Assembly: GCF_002209555.1 (NCBI RefSeq)
Contig: NZ_NJIF01000003.1
Location: 558,001 to 622,000, forward strand
Direction of reading: 5' to 3'
DNA from: Achromobacter insolitus
Lineage (GTDB): Bacteria; Pseudomonadota; Gammaproteobacteria; Burkholderiales; Burkholderiaceae_B
DNA: 64,000 bases
In this document: piece after piece, positions 1 through 7,728 of the stretch
Layout of the letters: each line of letters opens with the position of its first letter
Numbering within the stretch: the stretch's first letter is position 1
Position numbers and translations under genes: made by a program
Notes under the pieces: generated by a model
Databases searched by the model: none
The model's input: the letters and a program-made list of their open reading frames with translations, nothing else
Told to the model about the DNA's origin: nothing

Positions 1-2
1 AT

Positions 3-911
3 ATCGAAGTCATCGAGCAGCAGGAGTGCTTTATTCCGCAGATCGTCGTGACGGAATACCTTTGGGAAATCGAAAGGCGTGCCAAGGAAATAAACATAGG
101 CCTGCTTGCCGCGCCCATCCTGTCACTGACGAATTTCGGCCACTGGGGCAAGTATGTGCTGGCGGCTGAAACGCTGGGTGAAGCGCTTGTGAGGGCGGCG
201 GCGTCGCTGAACTACCACGGTACAGGCGACAGGATGCAACTTCGGCTAGAAGGCGCAATGGCCAGGATCAGCTATACCCACGCCACGCGAGGACGGCGGG
301 GATATTCGCACGTTGCCAGTGGCACCATTGCCGTGGTGCTCAGCATCCTACAGTCCTACTTGGGCACGGATTACTTTCCGCATCGAATCGAACTGGATGT
401 TCCGCGCCCGCAAAGCGATACACTTTTCGGCGATACGTTTCTTTGTCCGGTCGTCTTCGATGCGCCGGAGATATCGGTCTGCATCGAGGCCGACAAACTG
501 AATCGAGTGAGCCGCGGACCAGCCAGGACCACGCTAATCACCATCGAAGATGTGGGTCGAGCCCTTGCCGAACCCGCCGGCGTGGACAATTACCTGGGAG
601 TTGTAGTCTCGTACATCCGAGCCCAAGTCCAAGCCGGCACCTTATCCATAGAAAGCACGGCAAAGGCCATGGACACCAGCGTGCGCACGCTGCAACGCGT
701 ACTACGCCGCGATAATGGCGTGGACTTTCGCGAGCTGGCCAATGTCGTTCGCCTGAGGCGGGCCGAAGAGCTCCTGCGCGGCACCAACGTTTCCATCACG
801 CAGATTGCGATGGATTTCGGCTATTCATCGCCCGCCAACTTTTCCCGTGCGTTCAGGAAGGCAAGCGGCCTGGCCCCGCACGAATATCGTCAAAGACTGC
901 TCGCGAAATAG
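3..911 (+). CDS. AraC-family transcriptional regulator, 5' end outside the window
   Basis: The frame is open to the left edge of the window, so the true start is upstream. A GTG at 48 would cut into the N-terminal domain and is probably internal. The first two thirds resemble the ligand-binding domain of OruR/ArgR-like AraC regulators (Arabinose_bd type). The C-terminal hundred residues form the two helix-turn-helix motifs, with the family signature IAMDFGYSSPANFSRAFRK near the end. Relatives are about 330 residues, so roughly 30 are missing. It points toward the DUF1254/outer-membrane module at 935-3256 and might control it, but only proximity suggests this. Confidence 0.85.
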   Translation: MEVIEQQECFIPQIVVTEYLWEIERRAKEINIGLLAAPILSLTNFGHWGKYVLAAETLGEALVRAAASLNYHGTGDRMQLRLEGAMARISYTHATRGRRGYSHVASGTIAVVLSILQSYLGTDYFPHRIELDVPRPQSDTLFGDTFLCPVVFDAPEISVCIEADKLNRVSRGPARTTLITIEDVGRALAEPAGVDNYLGVVVSYIRAQVQAGTLSIESTAKAMDTSVRTLQRVLRRDNGVDFRELANVVRLRRAEELLRGTNVSITQIAMDFGYSSPANFSRAFRKASGLAPHEYRQRLLAK

Positions 912-934
912 CCATACTGACAAGGCGCCGGATC

Positions 935-1732
935 TTAAAAGCGTATGGTGATGCCGGCCATCGGGCCTTGCAGTACCGCGTCGAACTTGAAATCCCCTTT
1001 GCTGTAATCCACGCCAACCGCACGATAGCCAATGGCCGCCGAGACGGTTTTTGTCAGGTTGTAGCCTAGCCCCAGGCCAACGTCCCAATCCGCTTCCGCC
1101 CCCCCGGCGCCTATCAGCCCCCAGCCAGTGAGGTAGAGCTTCTGGCTCAGAATGTAGTTTCCCCGCACACCCACCAGGGCATCGACCCAGGTGGCGCCGT
1201 CGCTGCGCTTCCTGCCGTCCAGCAATGAACCCTTGAGCGTAACGTCCATGTCCACTGACCAGACGCGCAAGCCGGCGACCACGTCCAACTGATGGGGAGA
1301 GTCCTCCAGGACGGAGTAGCCCATTCCAAGCAAGCCTGCAAAAGTCGACGTCTTCACATCCGCGCTGGTAGCCAGGACGCCGTGTGGCGTATCTCCTTGA
1401 GAACCAATCTTCGTATAAATAAGATCGCCAAAAATGCTATAGCGGCCCTTGCGAGCGTCGCCAATAAGCATCGCACCGAAGTCGAGATCATCAAACAGTT
1501 TGCCAAAATCCGCGTGGACGTCGATGACCGGAGATCGTGCTCCAGAGAGCTTTCCGGATAGTCCTGCCGCCCAGAAGTAAGGCGTCATCGATAACTTCCA
1601 CTCTTGCGCCGGAGCCGCCATGACAGTGGCCTCAGGTCTTCCGTCGCCCTGCCCTCCTTCAGCTGCCGTGCCGGGCCCCGCATATACCAGGCCGCAAGCC
1701 AGCCAACTCATGATTTTTTTTCTCATTCGCAC
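935..1732 (-). CDS. Predicted outer-membrane beta-barrel protein
   Basis: The 265-residue product starts with a short Lys/Arg-rich segment and a hydrophobic signal peptide ending near TAAEG. Alternating beta-strand patterns follow, and it ends in phenylalanine (ITIRF), as outer-membrane barrel proteins do. It resembles uncharacterised 8-stranded barrel proteins; no enzymatic motif is visible. It lies 81 bases after the DUF1254 gene on the same strand, with a perfect 10-bp hairpin in the gap, and is probably co-transcribed with it. The same gene order recurs at 6830-9183. The function is unknown. Confidence 0.7.
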   Translation of the reverse strand: MRMRKKIMSWLACGLVYAGPGTAAEGGQGDGRPEATVMAAPAQEWKLSMTPYFWAAGLSGKLSGARSPVIDVHADFGKLFDDLDFGAMLIGDARKGRYSIFGDLIYTKIGSQGDTPHGVLATSADVKTSTFAGLLGMGYSVLEDSPHQLDVVAGLRVWSVDMDVTLKGSLLDGRKRSDGATWVDALVGVRGNYILSQKLYLTGWGLIGAGGAEADWDVGLGLGYNLTKTVSAAIGYRAVGVDYSKGDFKFDAVLQGPMAGITIRF

Positions 1733-1750
1733 TTAATCCGACAAGCAAGA

Positions 1751-1773
1751 CACGGCGGATGCCATCCGCCGTG
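1751..1773 (-). terminator. Intercistronic hairpin between DUF1254 and outer-membrane genes
   Basis: A perfect 10-bp stem (CACGGCGGAT / ATCCGCCGTG) closes a 3-base loop between the stop of the DUF1254 gene and the start of the barrel gene. On the coding strand it is followed only by TCTTGCTTG, with no proper U-run. It may therefore be a weak attenuator or an mRNA-stabilising element rather than a full terminator. Confidence 0.45.
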
Positions 1774-1813
1774 CAGGAACACCAGCCATTGGGGCGTGGT
1801 CCTAAGCCACTAT

Positions 1814-3256
1814 TCAGGTCACTCTTCTTACCGGCGGGACGGACCATGATCCGTTGATGATCGAGGGATCGCTTTCATTGGGCCAATAGAGCCGCAACAT
1901 CAGAATGAACTTTCCCTTGGGCGCGGGCAGCCAATTCGATTCCAGATCCGGACCGGGCGACTCGTTCTGTATGAGCAAATCAATCGAGCCATCCGCCTTG
2001 GCCTTCAAGGGCTGACGGGCGCTGATGGAGTAACGGTTCAGCGGATTGTCCACGAAGAAATAGTCCGCGTCGTACATCGTGAGGGACCAGAATCCAGACA
2101 CGGGCGGAGTCAGGCCCTTCTTGAACGTCAGCACGTACCTTTCCGCTCCGTCGTAAGCCCGCTTTATCGCCCCATTGTCAGACCGTAAAGAAGTGGGATA
2201 GACCGCGTCCTGCGGACGGTTCGCGCCCAGCCCGATGGCAGCGATCAGGGCGCGCTGGATGTAATCAGTGCCGTAAATACCCGTCTTGGTGGTAAAGCCC
2301 CAACCGTCAATTTCCTGGATATCGCCTTTGCTGTTTTTGAAATGCGCCATGATCTGCCCGAATGCAGCGGCGGGCAGACGTTTGGCAAAGTCCGCGTCAA
2401 GCTTCCGTTTGTCGAAGTCCTTGCCGGGCACGATGCCGATCGATGCCAGTCTCTCCAGTATCGGACCATCCACGGTAGATGGGGGATTGCGCTTAAGCAG
2501 TTCCGCAAATAGCGAAAAATACTCCACCGCATCCATTCTGTTGACCTGCTCGCGCACCGACATCTTCATATCGATCGCTGGGTCCACCTTCCCTTTGGGC
2601 GCTTGCCAGTCCTTCCCCCAGGCGCTCAGCGGGCACAGCTTCACTTCATCCTGAAGCTTGTGGACCTTCGCGTAGTCTTCCGGGGTTCCCGAACAGTAGA
2701 TTCGACCGAGCAGCCAGACGATGCTCGTGGGAGACTTGTACTGGACCATGCCCTGCGGCACGGTTCCCTCCCACCGCGGCCCGGTGACCACAAAGGTCTG
2801 CGCGCCCGTACCGGTGGTGCGCTTTCCTGGTACGTCGAAAACGGTGGTCCATCCGTCCAGCATCGGAAACAGCGCGTATCGATCTTGCAAGTCCGGCAGG
2901 CTTACAACCCACGGCTCATCGCCCACGTCGAAGAACGCCGTTGTGTACAAGGTGTCGGCATTGGGCGCGGTGACGTCGCGAAACTTGGCGTCGGGGTAAT
3001 GACGCAATTTGATGAGATGCCCCATAGGCGCCCGCGTGCCTTTCGGCGCCTCCACATTGGTGATAACCCGTCGGGTCATTTCCATCGTGACGAGCGGGTA
3101 GGCATAAACATAGGCGTCAATCGCCGCGGAGAACTGGTCTTCCGCCTCGGGAAAATCCGCAACAAACCCTCCTGCGGCGCGCGCCGAGCCCGGCAATGAG
3201 CCAGCCGCCAGCAGAGCAACTCCAGCGGTATTGAACTTCCGACGTGATAGCTTCAT
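1814..3256 (-). CDS. DUF1254/DUF1214 domain protein with Tat-type signal
   Basis: The 480-residue product starts with a twin-arginine signal (SRRKFN at residues 4-9, then a hydrophobic stretch and an Ala-X-Ala-like site near residue 28), so it should be exported folded. The body fits the DUF1254 domain (about residues 40-180) followed by DUF1214 (about 350-460, including the FWSLTMYDADYFFVDN region typical of it). The biochemical role of this family is not established. The gene heads a two-gene unit with the barrel protein at 935-1732. A paralogue at 7729-9183 has the same partner order but an ordinary Sec signal. Confidence 0.85.
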   Translation of the reverse strand: MKLSRRKFNTAGVALLAAGSLPGSARAAGGFVADFPEAEDQFSAAIDAYVYAYPLVTMEMTRRVITNVEAPKGTRAPMGHLIKLRHYPDAKFRDVTAPNADTLYTTAFFDVGDEPWVVSLPDLQDRYALFPMLDGWTTVFDVPGKRTTGTGAQTFVVTGPRWEGTVPQGMVQYKSPTSIVWLLGRIYCSGTPEDYAKVHKLQDEVKLCPLSAWGKDWQAPKGKVDPAIDMKMSVREQVNRMDAVEYFSLFAELLKRNPPSTVDGPILERLASIGIVPGKDFDKRKLDADFAKRLPAAAFGQIMAHFKNSKGDIQEIDGWGFTTKTGIYGTDYIQRALIAAIGLGANRPQDAVYPTSLRSDNGAIKRAYDGAERYVLTFKKGLTPPVSGFWSLTMYDADYFFVDNPLNRYSISARQPLKAKADGSIDLLIQNESPGPDLESNWLPAPKGKFILMLRLYWPNESDPSIINGSWSVPPVRRVT

Positions 3257-3619
3257 TCGAATGCTCCAACAAATAAAGTTGTAAAGCCAATCGGGATACG
3301 CTTCAGAAAGTATTGCCAGGCAGCTGATTCGAACGGGCCGCGTCGCCCATCCTCAGGGAAGCCAGTACGCCTTGCGCCGACAGCAATGCCGACTTGAGTG
3401 GCAAATCTCTGGACACAGAGACTAATGACGAGCAAAACGCGACGCCACTCATTTTGCGCCAAGCGTCCTACGACCGAAGCCTGCTTGGCGCGAAATGAGT
3501 GGCAAGGCCCAGAGCCCCCTCGCTAAGCTTTGCGCGACGGTTCAACGATCACGTTTCGGCCAGCGCCAATCCGATCGTTGCTCGGACATCCCGGTTTCGT
3601 AACCAGAGGGCTGAACGCC
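3257..3619. other. 363-base intergenic region between divergent genes
   Basis: This gap separates the leftward DUF1254 gene from the rightward small secreted-protein gene at 3620. It must hold both promoters. The only clear structure I see is the long inverted repeat at 3444-3503, plus an extra copy of its TGAGTGGCAA end at 3395-3404. I see no convincing coding frame in it. Confidence 0.7.
3444..3503. repeat. 21-bp inverted repeat (20/21 match), 18-base spacer
   Basis: The left arm (3444-3464, GCCACTCATTTTGCGCCAAGC) and right arm (3483-3503) are reverse complements with one mismatch. No T-run follows, and the element lies in a divergent promoter region, so a terminator is unlikely. It could be a large operator or the paired ends of a small degenerate mobile element. 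A third copy of the outer end lies at 3395-3404. Confidence 0.8.
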
Positions 3620-4258
3620 ATGCATGTCAAAAAGCTATTTGTGTCGATAATGGTGCTGTGCAGCGTCAGCCTCGCGGTCACGGACACGGGCCTCGCGCAG
3701 GATGCCATTACATCGCCGGCTGCCAAGCAGATAGGCGTCGGCAAGCCCCAGATCGAACCGGCGCTCATCGTGCTTAATGCTCGCGCCGCTCGGCTGGAAA
3801 ATGGGAAACTCGTGCTTTCGGGCGTTGCGCCGAATTCCATCATGTTCGCGGACCGGCCTGTACGAGCGGCGGGCCATGTGCAAACCGCACATCTGCTTGA
3901 TGAATGGGCGGTCGGATCGAACAATTTTGCAATCGATCCTCCCAACGCCACCATCTCGGTCCTGAACAGAAGCGGCTCGGCGGTGACGGACGCAGTCGTC
4001 ACGTTGAAGTCCCCGAAGCTCGACGGCGACAATCTGGTTTTCGCAGTGGAAATTCTGGAAGGCAACCTGACCGACGCGGAAGGCCCGGCATCGGTGTTCA
4101 TTGATATTATCGGCCTGCCGTTTACGCCCTTGTCGTTCGCTGGCGTGGCCCGGCGCACGGCTTACCGTAGCGCCTGGTACGCAGGCGCGGCAGCTGCCTC
4201 GGCCTCCTATTATGCGCACCCACGCTGCGGCTACTATCCCCTTCCTCCTTGCTATTGA
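3620..4258 (+). CDS. Secreted protein of unknown function
   Basis: I place the start at the ATG at 3620 rather than at an earlier in-frame ATG, because AGAGGG lies about 10 bases upstream and the protein then begins with a typical Sec signal peptide (MHVKKLFVSIMVLCSVSLAV, cleaved near GLAQ). The 212-residue product has a middle part with short beta-like repeats and a C-terminal tail rich in Ala, Tyr, Pro and Cys. I do not recognise the family. It stands alone, divergent from the DUF1254 gene, and its stop overlaps the end of the convergent macro-domain gene by 7 bases. Confidence 0.55.
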   Translation: MHVKKLFVSIMVLCSVSLAVTDTGLAQDAITSPAAKQIGVGKPQIEPALIVLNARAARLENGKLVLSGVAPNSIMFADRPVRAAGHVQTAHLLDEWAVGSNNFAIDPPNATISVLNRSGSAVTDAVVTLKSPKLDGDNLVFAVEILEGNLTDAEGPASVFIDIIGLPFTPLSFAGVARRTAYRSAWYAGAAAASASYYAHPRCGYYPLPPCY

Positions 4259-4791
4259 TTCCCCCCGGGCTCTCTAAATGCCGGTTGCGCGAAGACATTT
4301 TCATACTGCCGCAGGTCTTCCGACGAATAGCAGCAAAAGATCACCTCCTTGAGAGATGAGTCCCTGGACAAACTTTCCCGGACGCTCCTGATAGCGGTTT
4401 CCGCCGCCAACTCAATGGGATAGCCATATATACCCGTGCTGACACAGGGAAACGCAATCGAAGCAATGGCTCGTTCTTCCGCCAGCTCAATGCATCGGCG
4501 ATAGCAGCTGGCCAGCAATGCCGGTTCCCCGCTATCCCCGCCCCGCCACACCGGCCCCACCGTATGAATAATGTATTGAGCGGAAAGCCGATACGCTTTG
4601 GTCACCTTTGCGTCGCCCGTCTTGCAGCCGCCAAGCAGCCTGCATTCCTGCACCAAGTCCGGGCCTGCGGCACGATGGATGGCGCCGTCGACTCCACCGC
4701 CGCCTAGCAAGGAAGAGTTCGCTGCATTGACAATCGCATCCACATGCAGCTTCGTAATATCCGACTGGATGGCACGCAGGGTTGTAGGCAT
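4252..4791 (-). CDS. Macro-domain protein, probable O-acetyl-ADP-ribose deacetylase
   Basis: The 179-residue protein is a single macro domain like E. coli YmdB. Visible hallmarks are DAIVNAANSSLLGGGGVDGA (ADP-ribose phosphate loop with the catalytic Asn/Asp area), the GDAKVTKAYRL segment, and CVSTGIYGYP for the second phosphate loop. Family members hydrolyse O-acetyl-ADP-ribose or ADP-ribosyl-carboxylates in the cytoplasm. The short C-terminal extension after the domain (about 15 residues) is not recognisable. It is divergent from the aminoglycoside phosphotransferase gene, and the shared gap contains a 13-bp inverted repeat. Confidence 0.88.
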   Translation of the reverse strand: MPTTLRAIQSDITKLHVDAIVNAANSSLLGGGGVDGAIHRAAGPDLVQECRLLGGCKTGDAKVTKAYRLSAQYIIHTVGPVWRGGDSGEPALLASCYRRCIELAEERAIASIAFPCVSTGIYGYPIELAAETAIRSVRESLSRDSSLKEVIFCCYSSEDLRQYENVFAQPAFREPGGNQ

Positions 4792-4831
4792 ATTTTTCTC
4801 CTTGCAAGCGCGACCGAAGGCGTAACACTAT

Positions 4832-4875
4832 CAGACTACAATTTCGCCTGCTGGTGACTCCAAAATTGTAGTCTG
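4832..4875. promoter_or_regulatory. 13-bp perfect inverted repeat, candidate shared operator
   Basis: CAGACTACAATTT (4832-4844) and its exact reverse complement (4863-4875) are separated by 18 bases. The two arms are centred 31 bp apart, about three helical turns, in the promoter gap between the divergent macro-domain and phosphotransferase genes. The inner TACA...TGTA core resembles half-sites used by several repressors, but I cannot name the factor. Confidence 0.6.
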
Positions 4876-4964
4876 GCCGCTTCAACTGTATGTGAAACAG
4901 CGTCTGCCACGATAGCTACCGCCGGTGTCGCGCGCATCCCGCTGTTCTAAGGACAAACGAGGAA

Positions 4965-5738
4965 ATGAATACTCCCGCCAAATGGCGCGACCGCTACACA
5001 GACGCAACTATCGAACGCCAGAACATAGGAGAGTCAGGCGCCGACGTCTTCCGCATCCGCCCGGGCAAGGGACAGGATCTGTTTTTGAAGTCCGAGCCGG
5101 TAGGCATGCTCAACGAGCTTCCCGACGAGATTGCTCGTCTTCGTTGGCTGAATCAGCATGGCCTGCCCGCCCCTTCAGTGCTGGACACGGCAACGGAAAA
5201 CCACCGCCACTGGCTGCTCATGACCGCGCTGCCCGGCCATGACCTGGCCAGCGCAACCGACCTCGCCCCGGAGCAAATCGTGGGCATCATGGCCGCGGCG
5301 CTACGCAGGCTGCATCAGACGCCTGTTGCGGAATGTCCCTTCGACCACCGATTAGACGCACGCATCGCGGCCGCCCAGGACCGCGCACGCGCCGGCCTGG
5401 TCGATGAGACGAATTTCGATGAACAGCGCCAGGGGCAAACCGCCATGGACCTGCTCCAAGAACTGTTGTCTTCCAGGCCAATGGGCGCGGACGATCTGGT
5501 GGTGACCCACGGCGATGCCTGCCTGCCCAACTTCATGGCTGACGCCGGTGAGTTCACCGGCTTTCTGGACTGCGGCCGCCTCGGAATCAGTGATCGTTTC
5601 CAGGACCTGGCGCTTGCTGCCCGCAGCATCGAGCGCAATCTTGGGGCCGCATGGGTCGCCCCATTCTTTCGGGAATATGGAGTCTTGCCCGACGAGCGGC
5701 GCATTGCGTTTTATTGTCTGCTGGACGAGTTCTTCTGA
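4965..5738 (+). CDS. Aminoglycoside 3'-phosphotransferase, APH(3') type
   Basis: The 257-residue cytoplasmic kinase should transfer the ATP gamma-phosphate to the 3'-hydroxyl of kanamycin-type aminoglycosides. It has the kinase-like fold of the APH(3')-II group: the Brenner motif HGDACLPN (His182, Asp184), the metal-binding Asp202 in GFLDCGR, GISDRFQDLALA, and the family ending FYCLLDEFF. Length matches APH(3')-II (about 264). No mobile element is nearby and base composition looks like its neighbours, so it is probably an intrinsic chromosomal gene. The substrate range cannot be read from sequence. Confidence 0.87.
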   Translation: MNTPAKWRDRYTDATIERQNIGESGADVFRIRPGKGQDLFLKSEPVGMLNELPDEIARLRWLNQHGLPAPSVLDTATENHRHWLLMTALPGHDLASATDLAPEQIVGIMAAALRRLHQTPVAECPFDHRLDARIAAAQDRARAGLVDETNFDEQRQGQTAMDLLQELLSSRPMGADDLVVTHGDACLPNFMADAGEFTGFLDCGRLGISDRFQDLALAARSIERNLGAAWVAPFFREYGVLPDERRIAFYCLLDEFF

Positions 5739-5877
5739 GCAGCTCGTCCGAAGCTCCGGCCACCGCTACCGCCGCACACCATTTCCGCGCCCGATTGCGC
5801 TCGAAGCAGCCGGCGCTACCGCAGTCGGCCGCTACAGGCTAAAGTGGCTCGTCTATAAAAATCGAGGACGGGGTGGC

Positions 5878-6825
5878 ATGGCCGACGCAAGCACGCTTTT
5901 TGACGACAACGCCGTATACAGAACCTTGTTGGAGTCGACCAAGGCGATTCCCTGGAAGATCGATTGGGCAACGATGAAATTCGCCTATATCGGCCCCCAG
6001 ATCGAAGAGTTGCTGGGCTGGAGCCCGGAAAGCTGGGTCAGCGTGGAAGACTGGGCCATGCGCATGCACCCGGATGATCGCGAACATGTGGTGAATTTCT
6101 GCGTCACGCAATCCCAGGCGGGCCTGGACCATGAGGCGGACTACCGCGCGCTGACCAAGGACAACGGCTACGTGTGGATTCGCGACGTCGTGCATGTGGT
6201 CCGTAATGACCAAGGCGAAGCCGAAGCACTGATCGGGTTCATGTTCGACATTACCGAACGCAAGAAGACCGAGGAAAAGCTGCTTAGCCTCCAGAAAGAG
6301 CTGGAGGCCCTGTCCTTCAAGGATGGCCTGACGAATATCGCCAACCGGCGTCGCTTCGACAGTAGTTTCGACCTGGAATGGCAGCAGGCGCGTAGCGAAC
6401 GCCGGCCTTTGTCCGTGCTGTTGTTCGATGTCGACTATTTCAAGCAGTACAACGACTTATACGGCCACACGCAGGGTGACAAGTGCCTGGTGGAAATCGC
6501 CCAGACGCTGGCCCTGGCACTGGACGGCCCTCGAGATCTGGTCGCGCGCTACGGCGGCGAAGAGTTTGTCGTCCTGCTACCCGAAGCCGACGCCGACGTG
6601 GCCCGGAAAGTCGCGGAACGCTGCCAGCGGCTGCTACAGAAGAAGTCCATCGTGCATGCGCTCTCGCCGCATGGCAGGCGCGTCACCGTCAGCATAGGAG
6701 CGGGCACCGTGGTGCCGGGCGGACAGGTCGAACCCGCAAGTTTCATCAAGGCCGTGGACCAGCAACTCTATGCCGCCAAGAACAATGGACGTAATCGCAC
6801 AGAGCATGTGCAGCTCGAAGGCTAG
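5878..6825 (+). CDS. PAS-GGDEF diguanylate cyclase
   Basis: The frame is open much further upstream, overlapping the kinase gene. I choose the ATG at 5878, preceded by GAGGACGGGG, because the PAS domain starts immediately after. The 315-residue product has a PAS_3-like domain (about residues 10-130, with FMFDITERKK at its end), a short coiled linker and a GGDEF domain (about 150-310). The active-site motif is GGEEF (226-230), so c-di-GMP synthesis is expected. The RxxD inhibitory site that usually precedes the motif is absent, which suggests no product inhibition through it. No transmembrane segment is seen. Confidence 0.88.
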   Translation: MADASTLFDDNAVYRTLLESTKAIPWKIDWATMKFAYIGPQIEELLGWSPESWVSVEDWAMRMHPDDREHVVNFCVTQSQAGLDHEADYRALTKDNGYVWIRDVVHVVRNDQGEAEALIGFMFDITERKKTEEKLLSLQKELEALSFKDGLTNIANRRRFDSSFDLEWQQARSERRPLSVLLFDVDYFKQYNDLYGHTQGDKCLVEIAQTLALALDGPRDLVARYGGEEFVVLLPEADADVARKVAERCQRLLQKKSIVHALSPHGRRVTVSIGAGTVVPGGQVEPASFIKAVDQQLYAAKNNGRNRTEHVQLEG

Positions 6826-6829
6826 TTCC

Positions 6830-7609
6830 TCACCTGCCAAAAGTAATATTGATTCCCGCGAACACCGTGAACTGAGGCAGCCCCTCTCCTCGGTGCGCAA
6901 TGGTCCACTGCGGCTCGACAAATGCGTTGAAGATTTTGTTTCCAACCCGCCACGCTTTGCCCGCCCCCAGCCCTAGCGGAATGTAATAGTCGTTCCTCTG
7001 CAAGTCGAAAGTCCATATTCCGGTGGACCGCAAGTACCATCCTTGTGGCAGGTTGCGGATGATGAATGGTTGCAGCGTTGCCGTGTGCACAGTATCGCGC
7101 TGACTCTGGCCGGCAAACGAATGTTGCCACTGCACCAAACCGCCGAGCAGCCCTTCTTTGCTGGTCTGCACTGCCACTGCGGCCAATCCGCCCGACCATT
7201 TCCCCGCCCCGAGCTCCTGGCTGGTGGCCGTTGGCAAGGTAAGCAAGGGCCCAATCCCGACATCTATCTCTCCCTGCTTGAGCAGGAAAATATCAAACAC
7301 ATTCAGGTCGCCCAGGCCGGTTTTATAGCTGCCATCGGCTTGCGGCCGGGTACTGACAGGCAATGTCGTGCGCAAAATCTGTGGAACCCCTACCCAATCG
7401 CCAGGAGCTATGGGCAATGTCGGGCGCACCAGAAAATCATTGGTGTGTGCCCCGGTGCCAAACAGTTTCGGGGTGTAGTAGTTCTGGAAATTGAGCGAAG
7501 GCGCCAGGTTGAGCGGATTATTGCTCTTGTTCGTGTCGTCGGCCGACTGTGCGTTGGCAATCTGGCTGACCCCGCATACCAACGCCGCCACAACCATTTT
7601 TTTCAACAT
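6830..7609 (-). CDS. Predicted outer-membrane barrel protein of the second DUF1254 module
   Basis: The 259-residue product starts with a clear signal peptide (MLKKMVVAALVCGVSQIANA) and is rich in beta-strand patterns. It resembles the MetA-pathway/transporter-like barrel proteins that accompany aromatic or DUF1254 genes. The C-terminal strand ends ...INITFGR rather than in Phe. It follows the DUF1254 gene at 7729-9183 by 119 bases, echoing the arrangement at 935-3256, although the two barrel proteins are not obviously similar to each other. Substrate and role are unknown. Confidence 0.65.
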   Translation of the reverse strand: MLKKMVVAALVCGVSQIANAQSADDTNKSNNPLNLAPSLNFQNYYTPKLFGTGAHTNDFLVRPTLPIAPGDWVGVPQILRTTLPVSTRPQADGSYKTGLGDLNVFDIFLLKQGEIDVGIGPLLTLPTATSQELGAGKWSGGLAAVAVQTSKEGLLGGLVQWQHSFAGQSQRDTVHTATLQPFIIRNLPQGWYLRSTGIWTFDLQRNDYYIPLGLGAGKAWRVGNKIFNAFVEPQWTIAHRGEGLPQFTVFAGINITFGR

Positions 7610-7728
7610 GCATGCATCCCCGGAAGACGACGCCGTGCTTAAACCGCCGATTGGGAAATCTGGCTACGCTTAGCCGCTAAACCTCCTGGCAAGTCGCCCG
7701 GTTGGCATGTTCCGCGGCGCGCATTGCC

